From Amblyomma americanum (Eukaryota; Arthropoda; Arachnida; Ixodida; Ixodidae), in contig NC_135502.1 of assembly GCF_052857255.1 (NCBI RefSeq), positions 185,811,806 through 185,875,805 on the forward strand: a DNA stretch of 64,000 bases, given 5' to 3'. Numbering within the stretch: the stretch's first letter is position 1; each line of letters starts with the position of its first letter. Position numbers and translations under genes: made by a program. Under the pieces are notes generated by a model, which was not told the origin of the DNA, ran no database searches, and saw nothing but the letters and a program-made list of their open reading frames with translations. This document shows positions 51,534 through 61,160 of the stretch, in pieces.

Positions 51534-51777
51534 GACCGCGGCGGCTGCGTTTTTATGGAGGAAAAACGCTAAGGCGCCCGTGTGCTGTGCGATGTCAGTG
51601 CACGTTAAAGATCCCCAGGTGGTCGAAATTATTCCGGAGCCCTCCACTACGGCACCTATTCTTCCTTTCTTCTTTCACTCCCTCCTTTATCCCTTCCCTT
51701 ACGGCGCGGTTCAGGTGTCCAAAGATATATGAGACAGATATTGCGCCATTTCCTTTCCCCAAAAAAACCAATTATTA

Positions 51778-51788
51778 TTCTACCTGGC
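51778..51788 (+). repeat. SINE target-site duplication, right copy
   Basis: Second copy of TTCTACCTGGC, following the ATTATT tail. Satellite sequence resumes in register with TGCATTGCTCACGAGAACG. Confidence 0.93.
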
Positions 51789-54700
51789 TGCATTGCTCAC
51801 GAGAACGCCTAATTACCGACATCGACCTGAAAACGCTGAACAGATGTAATACCGAGAGTTACAATGCTACAAGAATCATGGAGCAACACGGCATCAACCC
51901 CTGTGGGAACAGTTCTCGGAGTAACATGGGAGCCGCTGCGACATTGACGTCGAACTGCTTTAAAAAGAATCACGCTGCGTTCATCGGAACAGGGAAAATT
52001 TTTCCCCGTGAGCGAGATGACGTTGAGGAACTATTTCGTCTTTTTAGTTCAGATTGTTGGTTTTGTTCTATCTGGCTGCATTGCTCATGTGAACGCCTGT
52101 ATTACCGACAACGACCTGAAAACGCTGAACAGATGTAACTCCGAGAGTTACGATGTTACAAGGAACATCGAGCAACACGGCATCAAGCCCTGTGGGAAGA
52201 GTCCACCGCTGTCCACGGCCCTCGGAGTAACATGGGAGACGCTGCGACATCGACGCCAAACTGCTTTAAACAGAGTCACGCTCCGTTCATCGGAACGGGG
52301 CATGGTGGCGCCGTGAGCGAAATGACGTTGAGCAACTATTTCGTCTTTTTGGTTCAGATTGTTGATTTTGTTCTACCTGGCTCCATTGCTCACGAGAACG
52401 CCTAGATTACCGACAGTGACCTGAAAACGCTAAACAGACGTAACTCCGAGAGTTACGATGCTACAAGGAACATCGAGCAACACGGCATCAGACCCTGTGG
52501 GAACAGTCCGCCGCTGTCCCCGGCCCTCGGAGTAAATGGGAGCCGCTGCGACATCGAAGTCAAACTGCTTTAAACAGAGTTAAGCTCCGTTCATCGGAAA
52601 GGCGCATGGTGGCGACTTGAGCGAGATGACGTTGTGGAACTATTTCGTTTTTTTGGTTCAGATTGTTGGTTTTGTTCTACCTGGCTGCATTGCTCTCGAG
52701 AACGCCTGGATTACCGACAGCTACCTAAAAACGCTGAACAGATGTAACTCCGAGAGTTACGATGCTACAAGGAACATCGAGCAACACGGCATCAGCACCA
52801 GTGGGAACAGTCACCCGCTGTGCACGGCCCTCGGAGTAACACGGGAGCAGCTGCGACATCGACGTCAATCTGCTTTAAACGCAGTCGCGCTCCGTTCATC
52901 GGAACGGGGCATGGTGGCACCGTGAGCGAGATGACGTTGAGGAACTATATCATATTTTGAGTTGAGATTGTTGGTTTTGTTATACCAGGCTGCATTGCTC
53001 ATGAGAACGCCTGGATTACTAACAACGACCTGAAAACACTGAACAGACGTAACCCCGAGAGTTACGATGCTACAAGGAACATCCAGCATCACGGCATCAG
53101 CCCCTGTGGTAACACTCCACCGCTGTCCCCGGCCCTCGGAGTAACCCGGGAGCCGCTGCGACATCGACGTCAAACAGCTTTAAACAGAGTCACACTCCCT
53201 TGATCGGAACGGGGCGTGGGGGCCCCGTGAAAGAGATGACGTTGAGGAACTGTTTCGTTTTTTTAGTTCAGATTATTGGTTTTGTTCTACCTGGCTGCAT
53301 TGCTCATGAGACCGCCTGGATTACCGACAGCTACCTGAAAACGCTGAACAGATGTAACTCCGAGAGTTACGATGCTACAAGGAACATCGAGCAACACGGC
53401 ATCAGCCCCTGTGAAAACAGTCAACCGCTGTGCACGGCCCTCGGAGTAACACGGGATCAGCTGCGACATCGACGTCAACCTGCTTTAAACGGAGTCAGCT
53501 CCGTTCATTGGAACGCGGCATGGTGTCACCGTGAGCGAGATGACGTTGAGGAAATATTTTGTATTTTTAGTTCAGATTGTTGGTTTTGTTATACCTCGCT
53601 GCATTGCTCATGAGAACGCCTGGATTCCCGACCACGACCTGAAAACATTAAACAGACGTAACTCCGAGAGATACGATGCTACAAGGAACATCGAGCAACA
53701 CGCCATCAGCCCCTGTGGGAACAGCCCACCGCTGTCCCCGGCCCTCGGAGTAACCCGGGAGCCGCTGCGACATCGACGTCAAACAGCTTTAAATAGAGTA
53801 ACACTCCCTTCATCGGAACGGGGAATGGCGGCACCGTAAGCGAAATGACGTTAAAGAACGATTTCGTCTTTTTGGTTCAGATTGTTGGTTTTGTTCTACC
53901 TGGCTGCATTGTTCATGAGAACGCCTGGATTACCGACAGCGACCTGAAAACGCTGCACAGATGTAACTCCGAGAGTTACGATTGTACAAGGAACATCGAG
54001 CAACACGGCATCAGCCCCTCTGGGAACAGTCCACCGCTCTGCACGGCCATCGGAGTAACATGGGAGCCGCAGCGACATCAACGTCAAACTGCTTTAAACG
54101 GAGTCACGCTCCGTTCATCGGAACGGGGCATGGTGGCAGCGTGAACGAGATGAGGTTGAGGAACTATTTCGTTTTTTTGGTTAAGATTGTTGGTTTTGTT
54201 CTACCTGGCTGCATTGCTCATGAGAACTACCGGATTACCGATAGCTGCTTGAAAACGCTGAACAGATGCAAATCCGAGAGTTACGATGCTACAAGGAACA
54301 TCGAGCAACACGGCATCAGCCCCAGCGGGAACAGTCCACCGCCCTCCACAGCCCTCGGAGTAACATGGGAGCCGCTGCGACATCGACGTCAAGCTGCTTT
54401 GAACAGTCACGCTCCGTTCATCGGAACGGGGCATGGTGGCGCCGTGAACGAGATGAGGTTGAGGAAACTATTTCGTTTTTTTGGTTCAGATTGTTGGTTT
54501 TGTTCTACCTGGCTGCATTGCTCATGAGAACGCCTGGATTACCGACAGCGACCTGAAAACGCTGCAAAGATGCAACTCCGAGAGTTACGATGCTACAAGG
54601 TACATCAAACAACACGGCAACAGCCCCTGTAGGAACAGTCCACCGCTCTGCACGGCCATCGGAGTAACATGGGAGCCGCAGCGACATCGACGTCAAACTG

Positions 54701-55981
54701 CTTTAAACGGAGTCACGGTCCGTTCATCGGAACGGGGCATGGTGGCAGCGTGAACGAGATGAGGTTGAGGAACTATTTCGTTTTTTTGGTTCAGATTGTT
54801 GGTTTTTTTCTACCTGGCTGCATCGCTCTCGAGAACGCCTGGATTACCGACAGCTACCTGAAAACGCTGAACAGATGTAACTCCGAGAGTTCCGATGCTA
54901 CAAGGAACATCGAGCAACACGGCATCAGCAACTGTGGGAACAGTCAACCGCTGTGCACGGCACTCGGAGTAACACTGGAGCAGCTGCGACATCGACGTCA
55001 AACTGCTTTAAACGGAGTCACGCTCCGTTCATCGGAACGGGGCATGGTGGCACCGTGAGCGAGATGGCGTTGAGGAACTGTATCATATTTTTAGTTGAGA
55101 TTTTTGGTTTTGGTATACCAGGCTGCATTGTTCATGAGAACGCCTGGATTCCCGACCACGACCTGAAAGCACTAAACAGACGTAACTCCTTGAGTTACGA
55201 TGCTACAAGGAACATCGAGCAACACAGCATCAGCCCCTGTGGGAACAGTCCGCCGCTGTCCCCGGCCCTCGGAGTAACTGGGAGCCGCTGCGACATCGAA
55301 GTCAAACTGCTTTTAACAGAGTTAAGCTCGGTTCATCGGAAAGGCGCATGGTGGCGACTTGAGCGAGATGACGTTATGGAACTATTTCGTTTTTTTGGTT
55401 CAGATTGTTGGTTTTGTTCTACCTGGCTGCATTGCTCTCGAGAACGCCTGGATTACCGACAGCTACCTGAAAACGCTGAACAGATGTAACTCCGAGAGTT
55501 ACGATGCTAAAAGGAACATCGAGCAACACGGCATCAGCACCTGTGGGAACAGTCCACCGCTCTTCACGGCCGTCGGAGTAACATGGGAGCCGCTGCGACA
55601 TCGACGTCAAACTGCTTTAAAAAGAATCACGCTGCGTTCATTGAAACGGTGAATTTTGCGCCGTGAGCGGGATGACTTTGAGGAACTATTTCGTCTTTTT
55701 GGTTCAGATTGTTGGTTTGGTTCTACCTTGCTGCATTGCTCATGAGACCGCCTGGATTACCGACAGCTACCTGAAAACGCTGAACAGATGTAACTCCGAG
55801 AGTTACGATGCTACAATTAACATCGAGCAACACGGCATCAGCTCCTGTGGGAACACTCCACCGCAGTCCACGGCCATCGGAGTAACACGGGAGCCGCTGC
55901 GACATCGACGTCAAACTGCTTTAAACAGAGTCAAGCTCCGTACATCGGAACGGGGCATGGTGGCGACTTGAGCGAGATGAC

Positions 55982-55992
55982 TTTGAGGAACT
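55982..55992 (+). repeat. LINE target-site duplication, left copy
   Basis: TTTGAGGAACT is repeated at 59204-59214. In an uninterrupted unit the sequence reads ATGACTTTGAGGAACTATTTCG. The 11-bp direct repeat encloses the whole 3.2-kb insertion, including its tRNA-like end. Confidence 0.92.
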
Positions 55993-56010
55993 CATCATCA
56001 TCATCATCAT
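55993..56010 (-). repeat. Microsatellite tail of the LINE, (CAT)6 on + strand
   Basis: Six CAT units (ATG on the element strand) follow CTGCTG at the element 3' end and directly abut the left target-site duplication. Short tandem repeats at this place are typical of RTE elements, where the tail is made or extended during target-primed reverse transcription. Confidence 0.9.
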
Positions 56011-56021
56011 CAGCAGCCTTA

Positions 56022-58963
56022 CTACACCCACTGCAGGGCAAAGGCCTCTCCCATGCCTCTCCAATTAACCCTATCCTTTGCCAGCTGCATCCACCCTTTG
56101 CCTGCAAACTTCTTAATCTCATCCGCCCACCTAACCTTCTGCCGCCCCCTGCTACGCTTACTTTCTCTTGGAACCCACTCCGTTACCCTTAAGGACCAGC
56201 GGTTATCTTGCCTTCGCATTACATGCCCTGCCCAAGCCCATTTCTTTCTCTTGATTTCGACTAGGATGTCATTAACCCGTGTTTGTTCCCTCACCCACTC
56301 TGCCCGCTTCCGATCTCTTAACGTTACACCTATCATTTTTCTTTCCATGGCTCGCTGCGTTGTCCTTAACCTAAGCTGAACTCTTTTCGTTAGGTTAGCC
56401 TCCACGTTTCTGCCCCGTAGGTGAGTACCGGTAAGATTATGCTGTTGTACACTTTCCTCTTGAGGGAAATTGGTAAACTGCCACTCATGATCTGCGAGAA
56501 TTTGCCATATGCGCTCCAGCCCATTCTTATCCTTCTAGTTATCTCCCTCTCATGATCTGGATCAGCTGTCACTACCTGCCCTAAGTAGACGTATTGCGGC
56601 ACAATTTCTAGGCTTTCGCTGCCAATTGTGAACTGTTGTTCCCTTGCTAGGCTGTTGAACATTACCTTGGTTTTCTGCATGTTAATTTTTAGACCCATCG
56701 ATCTGCTCTGCCTGTCTAACTCGTTGATCATGATTTGCAGTTCACCTCCTGGGTGACTCAGCAAGGCAATGTCATCAGCAAATCGCAGATTATTTAGGTA
56801 TTCTCCATTTATTCTTATTCCCAACTGTTCCCAATTCAGGCTTCGAAATACCTCCTGCAAACATGCGGTGAACAGCATTGGCGAGATCGTGTCTCCTTGC
56901 CTGACGCCCTTCCTTATTGGAATTTTATTGCTGACTTTATGGAGGACTATAGTAGCTGTGCAGTTGCTATATATATCTTCCAGTATTTTGACATAAGGCT
57001 CTTCTACCCCCTGATTACGCAATGCCTGTATGACTGCTGAGGTTTCCACTGAGTCGAATGCTTTCTCGTAATCAATGAAAGCTATATATAGAGGTTGGTT
57101 ATATTCTGCGCATTTCTCTATCACCTGATTGATAGTGTGAATATGATCTATTGTGGAATATCCTTTACGAAAGCCTGCCTGATCATTTGGTTGATTAAAG
57201 TCTAACGTTGCCCTGACTCTATTAGCGATTACCTTAGTAAATACTTTGTAGGCAACGGATAGTAAGCTGATCGGCCTGTAATTTTTCAAGTCCTTGGCGT
57301 CTCCCTTCTTATGAATTAAGATAATGTTTGCATTCTTCCAAGCTTCTGGTACAGTTGAGGTCATAAGGCATTGCGTATACAGGTTGGCTAGTTTTTCTAG
57401 CACGATGTCCCCTCCATCCTTCAACAGATCTGCTGTTACCTGATCCTCCCCAGCTGCTTTTCCCCTTTTCATTGCTTCTAAGGCTTTCTTTACTTCATCT
57501 TTCGTTACTGGCGGGATGACGCATTGCTGTGCACAGCTTTCTTTCTCATTAGCGCTCTGATTACATTGGCTACTGTACAGGTCTGTGTAGAACTCTTCGG
57601 CTACGTTAACTATCTTATCCATATTGCTAATGACATTGCCCTGCTTGTCTCTTAATGCATACATCTGGTTTTTACCAATGCCTAGTTTCTTCTTCACTGT
57701 TTTTAGGCTACCTCCGTTTTTTATAGCATGCTCGATTCTCTCCATATTAAACTTCCTTATGTCGGCTACCTTGCGCTTATTTATTAACTTTGATAGCTCC
57801 GTTAGTTCTATTCTATCGGTAGTGTTAGATGCCTTCATGTTTTGGCGCTTCTTAATCAGATCTTTCGTCACCTGAGATAGCTTTCCGGTATCTTTTCGAA
57901 CTGTCCTACCGCCTACTTCTACTGCGCACTCCGTAATTATTGATGTCAGGTTATCGTGCATTGAATGAACATCAGGATCATATTCCTCAGTTAAAGCCGA
58001 ATATCTGTTTTGCAGCGCTATCCTAAACTCCTGTGCTTTCCCTCTTACGGCTAACTCGTTAATGGTCTTCTTCTTCGCTAGCTTCTTCCGTTCCCTCTTC
58101 AAGTCTAAGCTAATTCTAGACCTTACCATTCTATGGTCGCTGCAACGCACCCTTCCGAGGGCGGCCACATCCTGAATGATGCCAGGTTTAGCGCATAGTA
58201 TGAAGTCGATTTCATTTTTAATCTCACCATTGGGGCTCTTCCAGGTCCACTTCCTGTTTTCTCGTTTGCGGAAGAAGGTATTCATGATCCGTAAATTATT
58301 TCTATCCGCGAATTCGACTAATAACTCTCCCCTGCTATTTCTAGAGCCTATCCCATAGTCACCTACCGCGTGGTCGTCAGCCTGCTTCTTTCCCACCTTC
58401 GCATTGAAGTCGCCCATCAGTACAGTGTACTGCGATTTTGCTTTATTCATTGCTGATTCTACGTCCTCATAGAAGCTTTCAACGGTCTGGTCATCATGGC
58501 TGGATGTGGGTGCGTAGGCCTGCACCACTTTCAGCTTGTACCTCCTATTCAGCCTAATTACTATAGCTGCTACCCTCTCGTTAATACTGTAGAACTCCTC
58601 TACGTTACCAGCTATATCCTTATTAATGAGGAAACCCACACCTAGTTCTCGTCTATCCTCTAACCCGCGATAGCACAGTATGTGTCCGTCCTTTAGCACT
58701 GTATACGCCTCACCTGTCCTAACTTCGCTAAGCCCTATCACATCCCATTTAATTCCCGCTAATTCCTCAAACAACACTGCTAAGCTAGCCTCACTAGCTA
58801 AAGTTCTAGCGTTAAACGTTGCCAGGTTCAGATTCCAATGCCGGCCTGTCCGGAGCCAGAGATTCTTAGCACCCTCCGCTGCGTCACAGGTCTGACCGCC
58901 GCCGTGGTCAGTTGCTCTGCAGCCGCTGGGGACTGAGGGCCGAGGGTTAATTGGTTTGATCAT
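56022..58963 (-). pseudogene. RTE endonuclease/reverse transcriptase, one frameshift
   Basis: This encodes the element's own replication protein, which nicks the target DNA and reverse transcribes the element RNA at the nick. The open frame can be read from a GTG at 59041 or, more credibly, from the ATG at 58963 (residue 27 of the 883-residue frame), and runs to a stop at 56390. Residue numbers count from the GTG. The endonuclease spans about 70-305, with LNLATFNARTL at 71, the catalytic Glu in GLSEVRTG (106), GDFNAKVG (210) and the SDH motif (301). The reverse transcriptase spans about 585-800, with NYRPISLLS (587), FIDYEKAFD (655), VRQGDTISP (713) and FADDIALL (754), all intact. A tandem GTTAG GTTAG (56389-56398) shifts the frame. 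The C-terminal part, with RWADEIKKFAGKGW and the basic tail, continues in another frame to a TAG at 56022. No other disruption was seen. If not for this 5-bp duplication the product would be about 1000 residues, normal for RTE. Confidence 0.93.
56389..56398 (-). other. 5-bp tandem duplication that breaks the LINE frame
   Basis: On the + strand GTTAG at 56389-56393 is repeated at 56394-56398 (CTAAC CTAAC on the element strand). The upstream frame meets a TAA at once, while the downstream frame aligns with the usual RTE C-terminal domain. The simplest reading is a duplication after, or shortly before, insertion. It is not a homopolymer slip, so it is unlikely to be a base-calling artefact. Confidence 0.8.
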
Positions 58964-59101
58964 AGAAGGTTGTGGCCAAGTACTACACCAGGGTGGCCAA
59001 ATCCTGCTCTGGTGAGAGAGTGCGTTGTCGGTTCTGGTCACCGAGATAAGGCCGCACTCCAGGCCTGGTTATGCAATTCCATCGACACGCGGATTTGTTT
59101 G

Positions 59102-59203
59102 TTTTTTTTTAACCCGGTGGAGAGTTGCGCGGCACCAGGATTTGAACCCCGGTCCTCTTGCACGCGAGGCGGATGTTCTACCTCTACGCCATCGCTGCAG
59201 ATT
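59102..59203 (-). mobile_element. tRNA-derived SINE-like segment with A run, fused to the LINE 5' end
   Basis: On the minus strand a tRNA-like sequence (about 59198 down to 59128) has A box TGGCGTAGAGG (59181-59191) and B box GGTTCAAATCC (59138-59148). It has a plausible T arm (CCGGG/CCTGG) and a weak anticodon arm (CCTC/GAGG) with TGC at the expected place. The acceptor stem does not pair well. A 17-base spacer and A9 followed by CAAACAAA lead into the LINE. No duplication separates it from the LINE; the only target-site duplication lies outside both. It does not resemble the SINE at 51466. A functional tRNA gene is unlikely because the acceptor arm is degenerate and position 33 is G. Confidence 0.72.
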
Positions 59204-59214
59204 TTTGAGGAACT
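59204..59214 (+). repeat. LINE target-site duplication, right copy
   Basis: Second copy of TTTGAGGAACT. The satellite resumes with ATTTCGTCTTTTTGG exactly as expected after this motif in an uninterrupted unit. Confidence 0.92.
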
Positions 59215-61160
59215 ATTTCGTCTTTTTGGTTCAGATTGTTGGTTTTGATCCACCTTGCTGCGTTGCTCATGAGACCGCCTGGATTACCGACAGCTACCTG
59301 AAAATGCTGAACAGATGTATCTCCGAGAGTTACGATGCTACAAGGAACATCGAGCAACACGGCATCAGCCCCTGTGGGAACAGTCCACCGCTCTGCACGG
59401 CCATCGGAGTAACATGGGAGCCGCTGCGACATCGACGTCAAACTGCTTTAAACAGAGTCAAGCTCCGTACATCGGAACGGGGCATGGTGTCACCGTGAGC
59501 GAGATGACGTTGAGGAAATATTTTGTATTTTTAGTTCAGATTGTTGGTTTTGTTATACCTGGCTGCATTGCTCATGAGAACGCCTGGATTCCCGACCACG
59601 ACCTGAAAACACTAAACAGACGTAACTCCGAGAGATACGATGCTACAAGGAACATCGAGCAACACGCCATCAGCCCCTGTGGGAACAGCCCACCGCTGTC
59701 CCGGCCCTCGGAGTAACCTGGGAGCCGCTGCGACATCGACGTCAAACAGCTTTAAACAGAGTCACACTCCCTTCATCGGAACGGGGAATGGCGGCACCGT
59801 AAGCGAGATGAAGTTAAAGAACTATTTCGTCTTTTTGGTTCAGATTGTTGGTTTTGTTCTACCTGGCTGCATTGTTCATGAGAACGCCTGGATTACCGAC
59901 AGCGACCTGAAAACGCTGCACAGATGTAACTCCGAGAGTTACGATTGTACAAGGAACATCGAGCAACACGGCATCAGCCCCTCTGGGAACAGTCCACCGC
60001 CCTCCGCAGCCCTCGGAGTAACATGGGAGCCGCTGCGACATCGACGTCAAGCTGCTTTGAACAGTCACGCTCCGTTCATCGTAACGGGGCATGGTGGCCC
60101 CGTGAACGAGATGAGGTTGAGGAACTATTTGGTTTTTTTGGTTCAGATTGTTGGTTTTGTTCTACCTGGCTGCATTGCTCACGAGAACGCCTGGATTACC
60201 GACAGCGACCTGAAAACGCTGCAAAGATGTAACTCCGAGAGTTACGATGCTACAAGGTACATCAAACAACACGGCATCAGCCCCTGTGGGAACAGTCCAC
60301 CGTTCTGCACGGCCATCGGAGTAACATGGGAGCCGCAGCGACATCGACGTCAAACTGCTTTAAACGGAGTCACGCTCCGTTCATCGGAACGGGGCATGGT
60401 GGCAGCGTGAACGAGATGAGGTTGAGGAACTATTTCGTTTTTTTGGTTCAGATTGTTGGTTTTGTTCTACCTGGCTGCATTGCTCTCGAGAACGCCTGGA
60501 TTACCGACAGCTACCTGAAAACGCTGAACAGATGTAACTCGGAGAGTTCCGATGCTACAAGGAACATCGAGCAACACGGCATCAGCAACTGTGGGAACAG
60601 TCAACCGCTGTGCACGGCACTCGGAGTAACACTAGAGCAGCTGCGACATCGACGTCAAACTGCTTTAAACGGAGTCACGCTCCGTTCATCGGAACGGGGC
60701 ATGGTGGCACCGTGAGCGAGATGGCGTTGAGGAACTGTATCGTATTTTTAGTTGAGATTTTTGGTTTTGTTATACCAGGCTGCATTGTTCATGAGAACGC
60801 CTGGATTCCCGACCACGACCTGAAAGCACTAAACAGACGTAACTCCTTGAGTTACGATGCTACAAGGAACATCGAGCAACACGGCATCAGCCCCTGTGGG
60901 AATAGTCCGCCGCTGTCCCCGGCCCTCGGAGTAACTGGGAGCCGCTGCGACATCGAAGTCAAACTGCTTTAAACAGAGTTAAGCTCCGTTCATCGGAAAG
61001 GCGCATGGTGGCGACTTGAGCGAGATGACGTTATGGAACTATTTCGTTTTTTTGGTTCAGATTGTTGGTTTTGTTCTACCTGGCTGCATTGCTCTCGAGA
61101 ACGCCAGGATTACCGACAAATACCTGAAAACACTGAACAGATGTAACTCCGAGAGTTACG

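Larger units (their letters stand above)
51466..51777 (+). mobile_element. tRNA-derived SINE (tick Ruka-like), ~312 bp
   Basis: It has a tRNA-like head with A box TGGCTCAGTGG (51479-51489) and B box GGTTCGAACCC (51523-51533), the internal RNA polymerase III promoter elements. GCCGCGG (51472-51478) and CCGCGGC (51536-51542) form a perfect 7-bp acceptor-like stem. A unique body, a CT-rich stretch (about 51658-51702) and a short A run follow, then the tail CCAATTATTATT. The body agrees with my memory of the Ruka SINE described from Rhipicephalus and common in hard ticks; no search was done. Intact flanking duplications show insertion into a satellite monomer in + orientation. A T5 run at 51550-51554 could weakly terminate polymerase III. 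Mobilisation would depend on a LINE reverse transcriptase supplied in trans. Confidence 0.92.
51778..55992 (+). repeat. Satellite array, middle block (about 14 monomers)
   Basis: This block continues the same satellite in the same orientation. The units just right of the SINE match those at 32051 onward, including the GGGAAAATTTTTCCC unit at 51992. The later units match 12300-13300 and 4700-6500 types. No gene is visible. The block ends in the middle of a unit, at the LINE insertion. Confidence 0.96.
55993..59101 (-). mobile_element. RTE-clade non-LTR retrotransposon, near full length
   Basis: On the minus strand this is a short 5' leader, a single long reading frame with apurinic-like endonuclease then reverse transcriptase, an 11-bp 3' leader after the stop codon, and a microsatellite tail of six ATG units. 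Absence of a separate ORF1, a very short 3' untranslated region and a short-tandem-repeat tail instead of poly(A) are characteristic of the RTE clade. The length of about 3.1 kb is that expected for RTE. It lies inside an 11-bp target-site duplication and has no second copy in this window, so it inserted after the local satellite units were last amplified. Its 5' end is fused to a tRNA-like segment described separately. Confidence 0.92.

Noticed and set aside
51587..52138. 183-codon frame across the SINE into satellite
   Set aside because: It spans the SINE body, the target-site duplication and two satellite units, and is an accidental fusion with no conserved domain.
55968..56192. Plus-strand frame with a serine run at the LINE 3' end
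   Set aside because: The serine run is the (CAT) microsatellite tail read in another frame, and the rest is antisense to the LINE C-terminal region.
59128..59198. Functional tRNA gene (Ala- or Gly-like) on the minus strand
   Set aside because: A and B boxes are present, but the acceptor arm does not pair well, position 33 is G instead of U, and the segment lies within the retroposed block next to an A run. A SINE or retroposed tRNA-like RNA explains it better.
58970..59248. Plus-strand frames at the LINE 5' end and tRNA-like junction
   Set aside because: They are antisense to the LINE leader and tRNA-like segment and run into satellite, with no domain or conservation.
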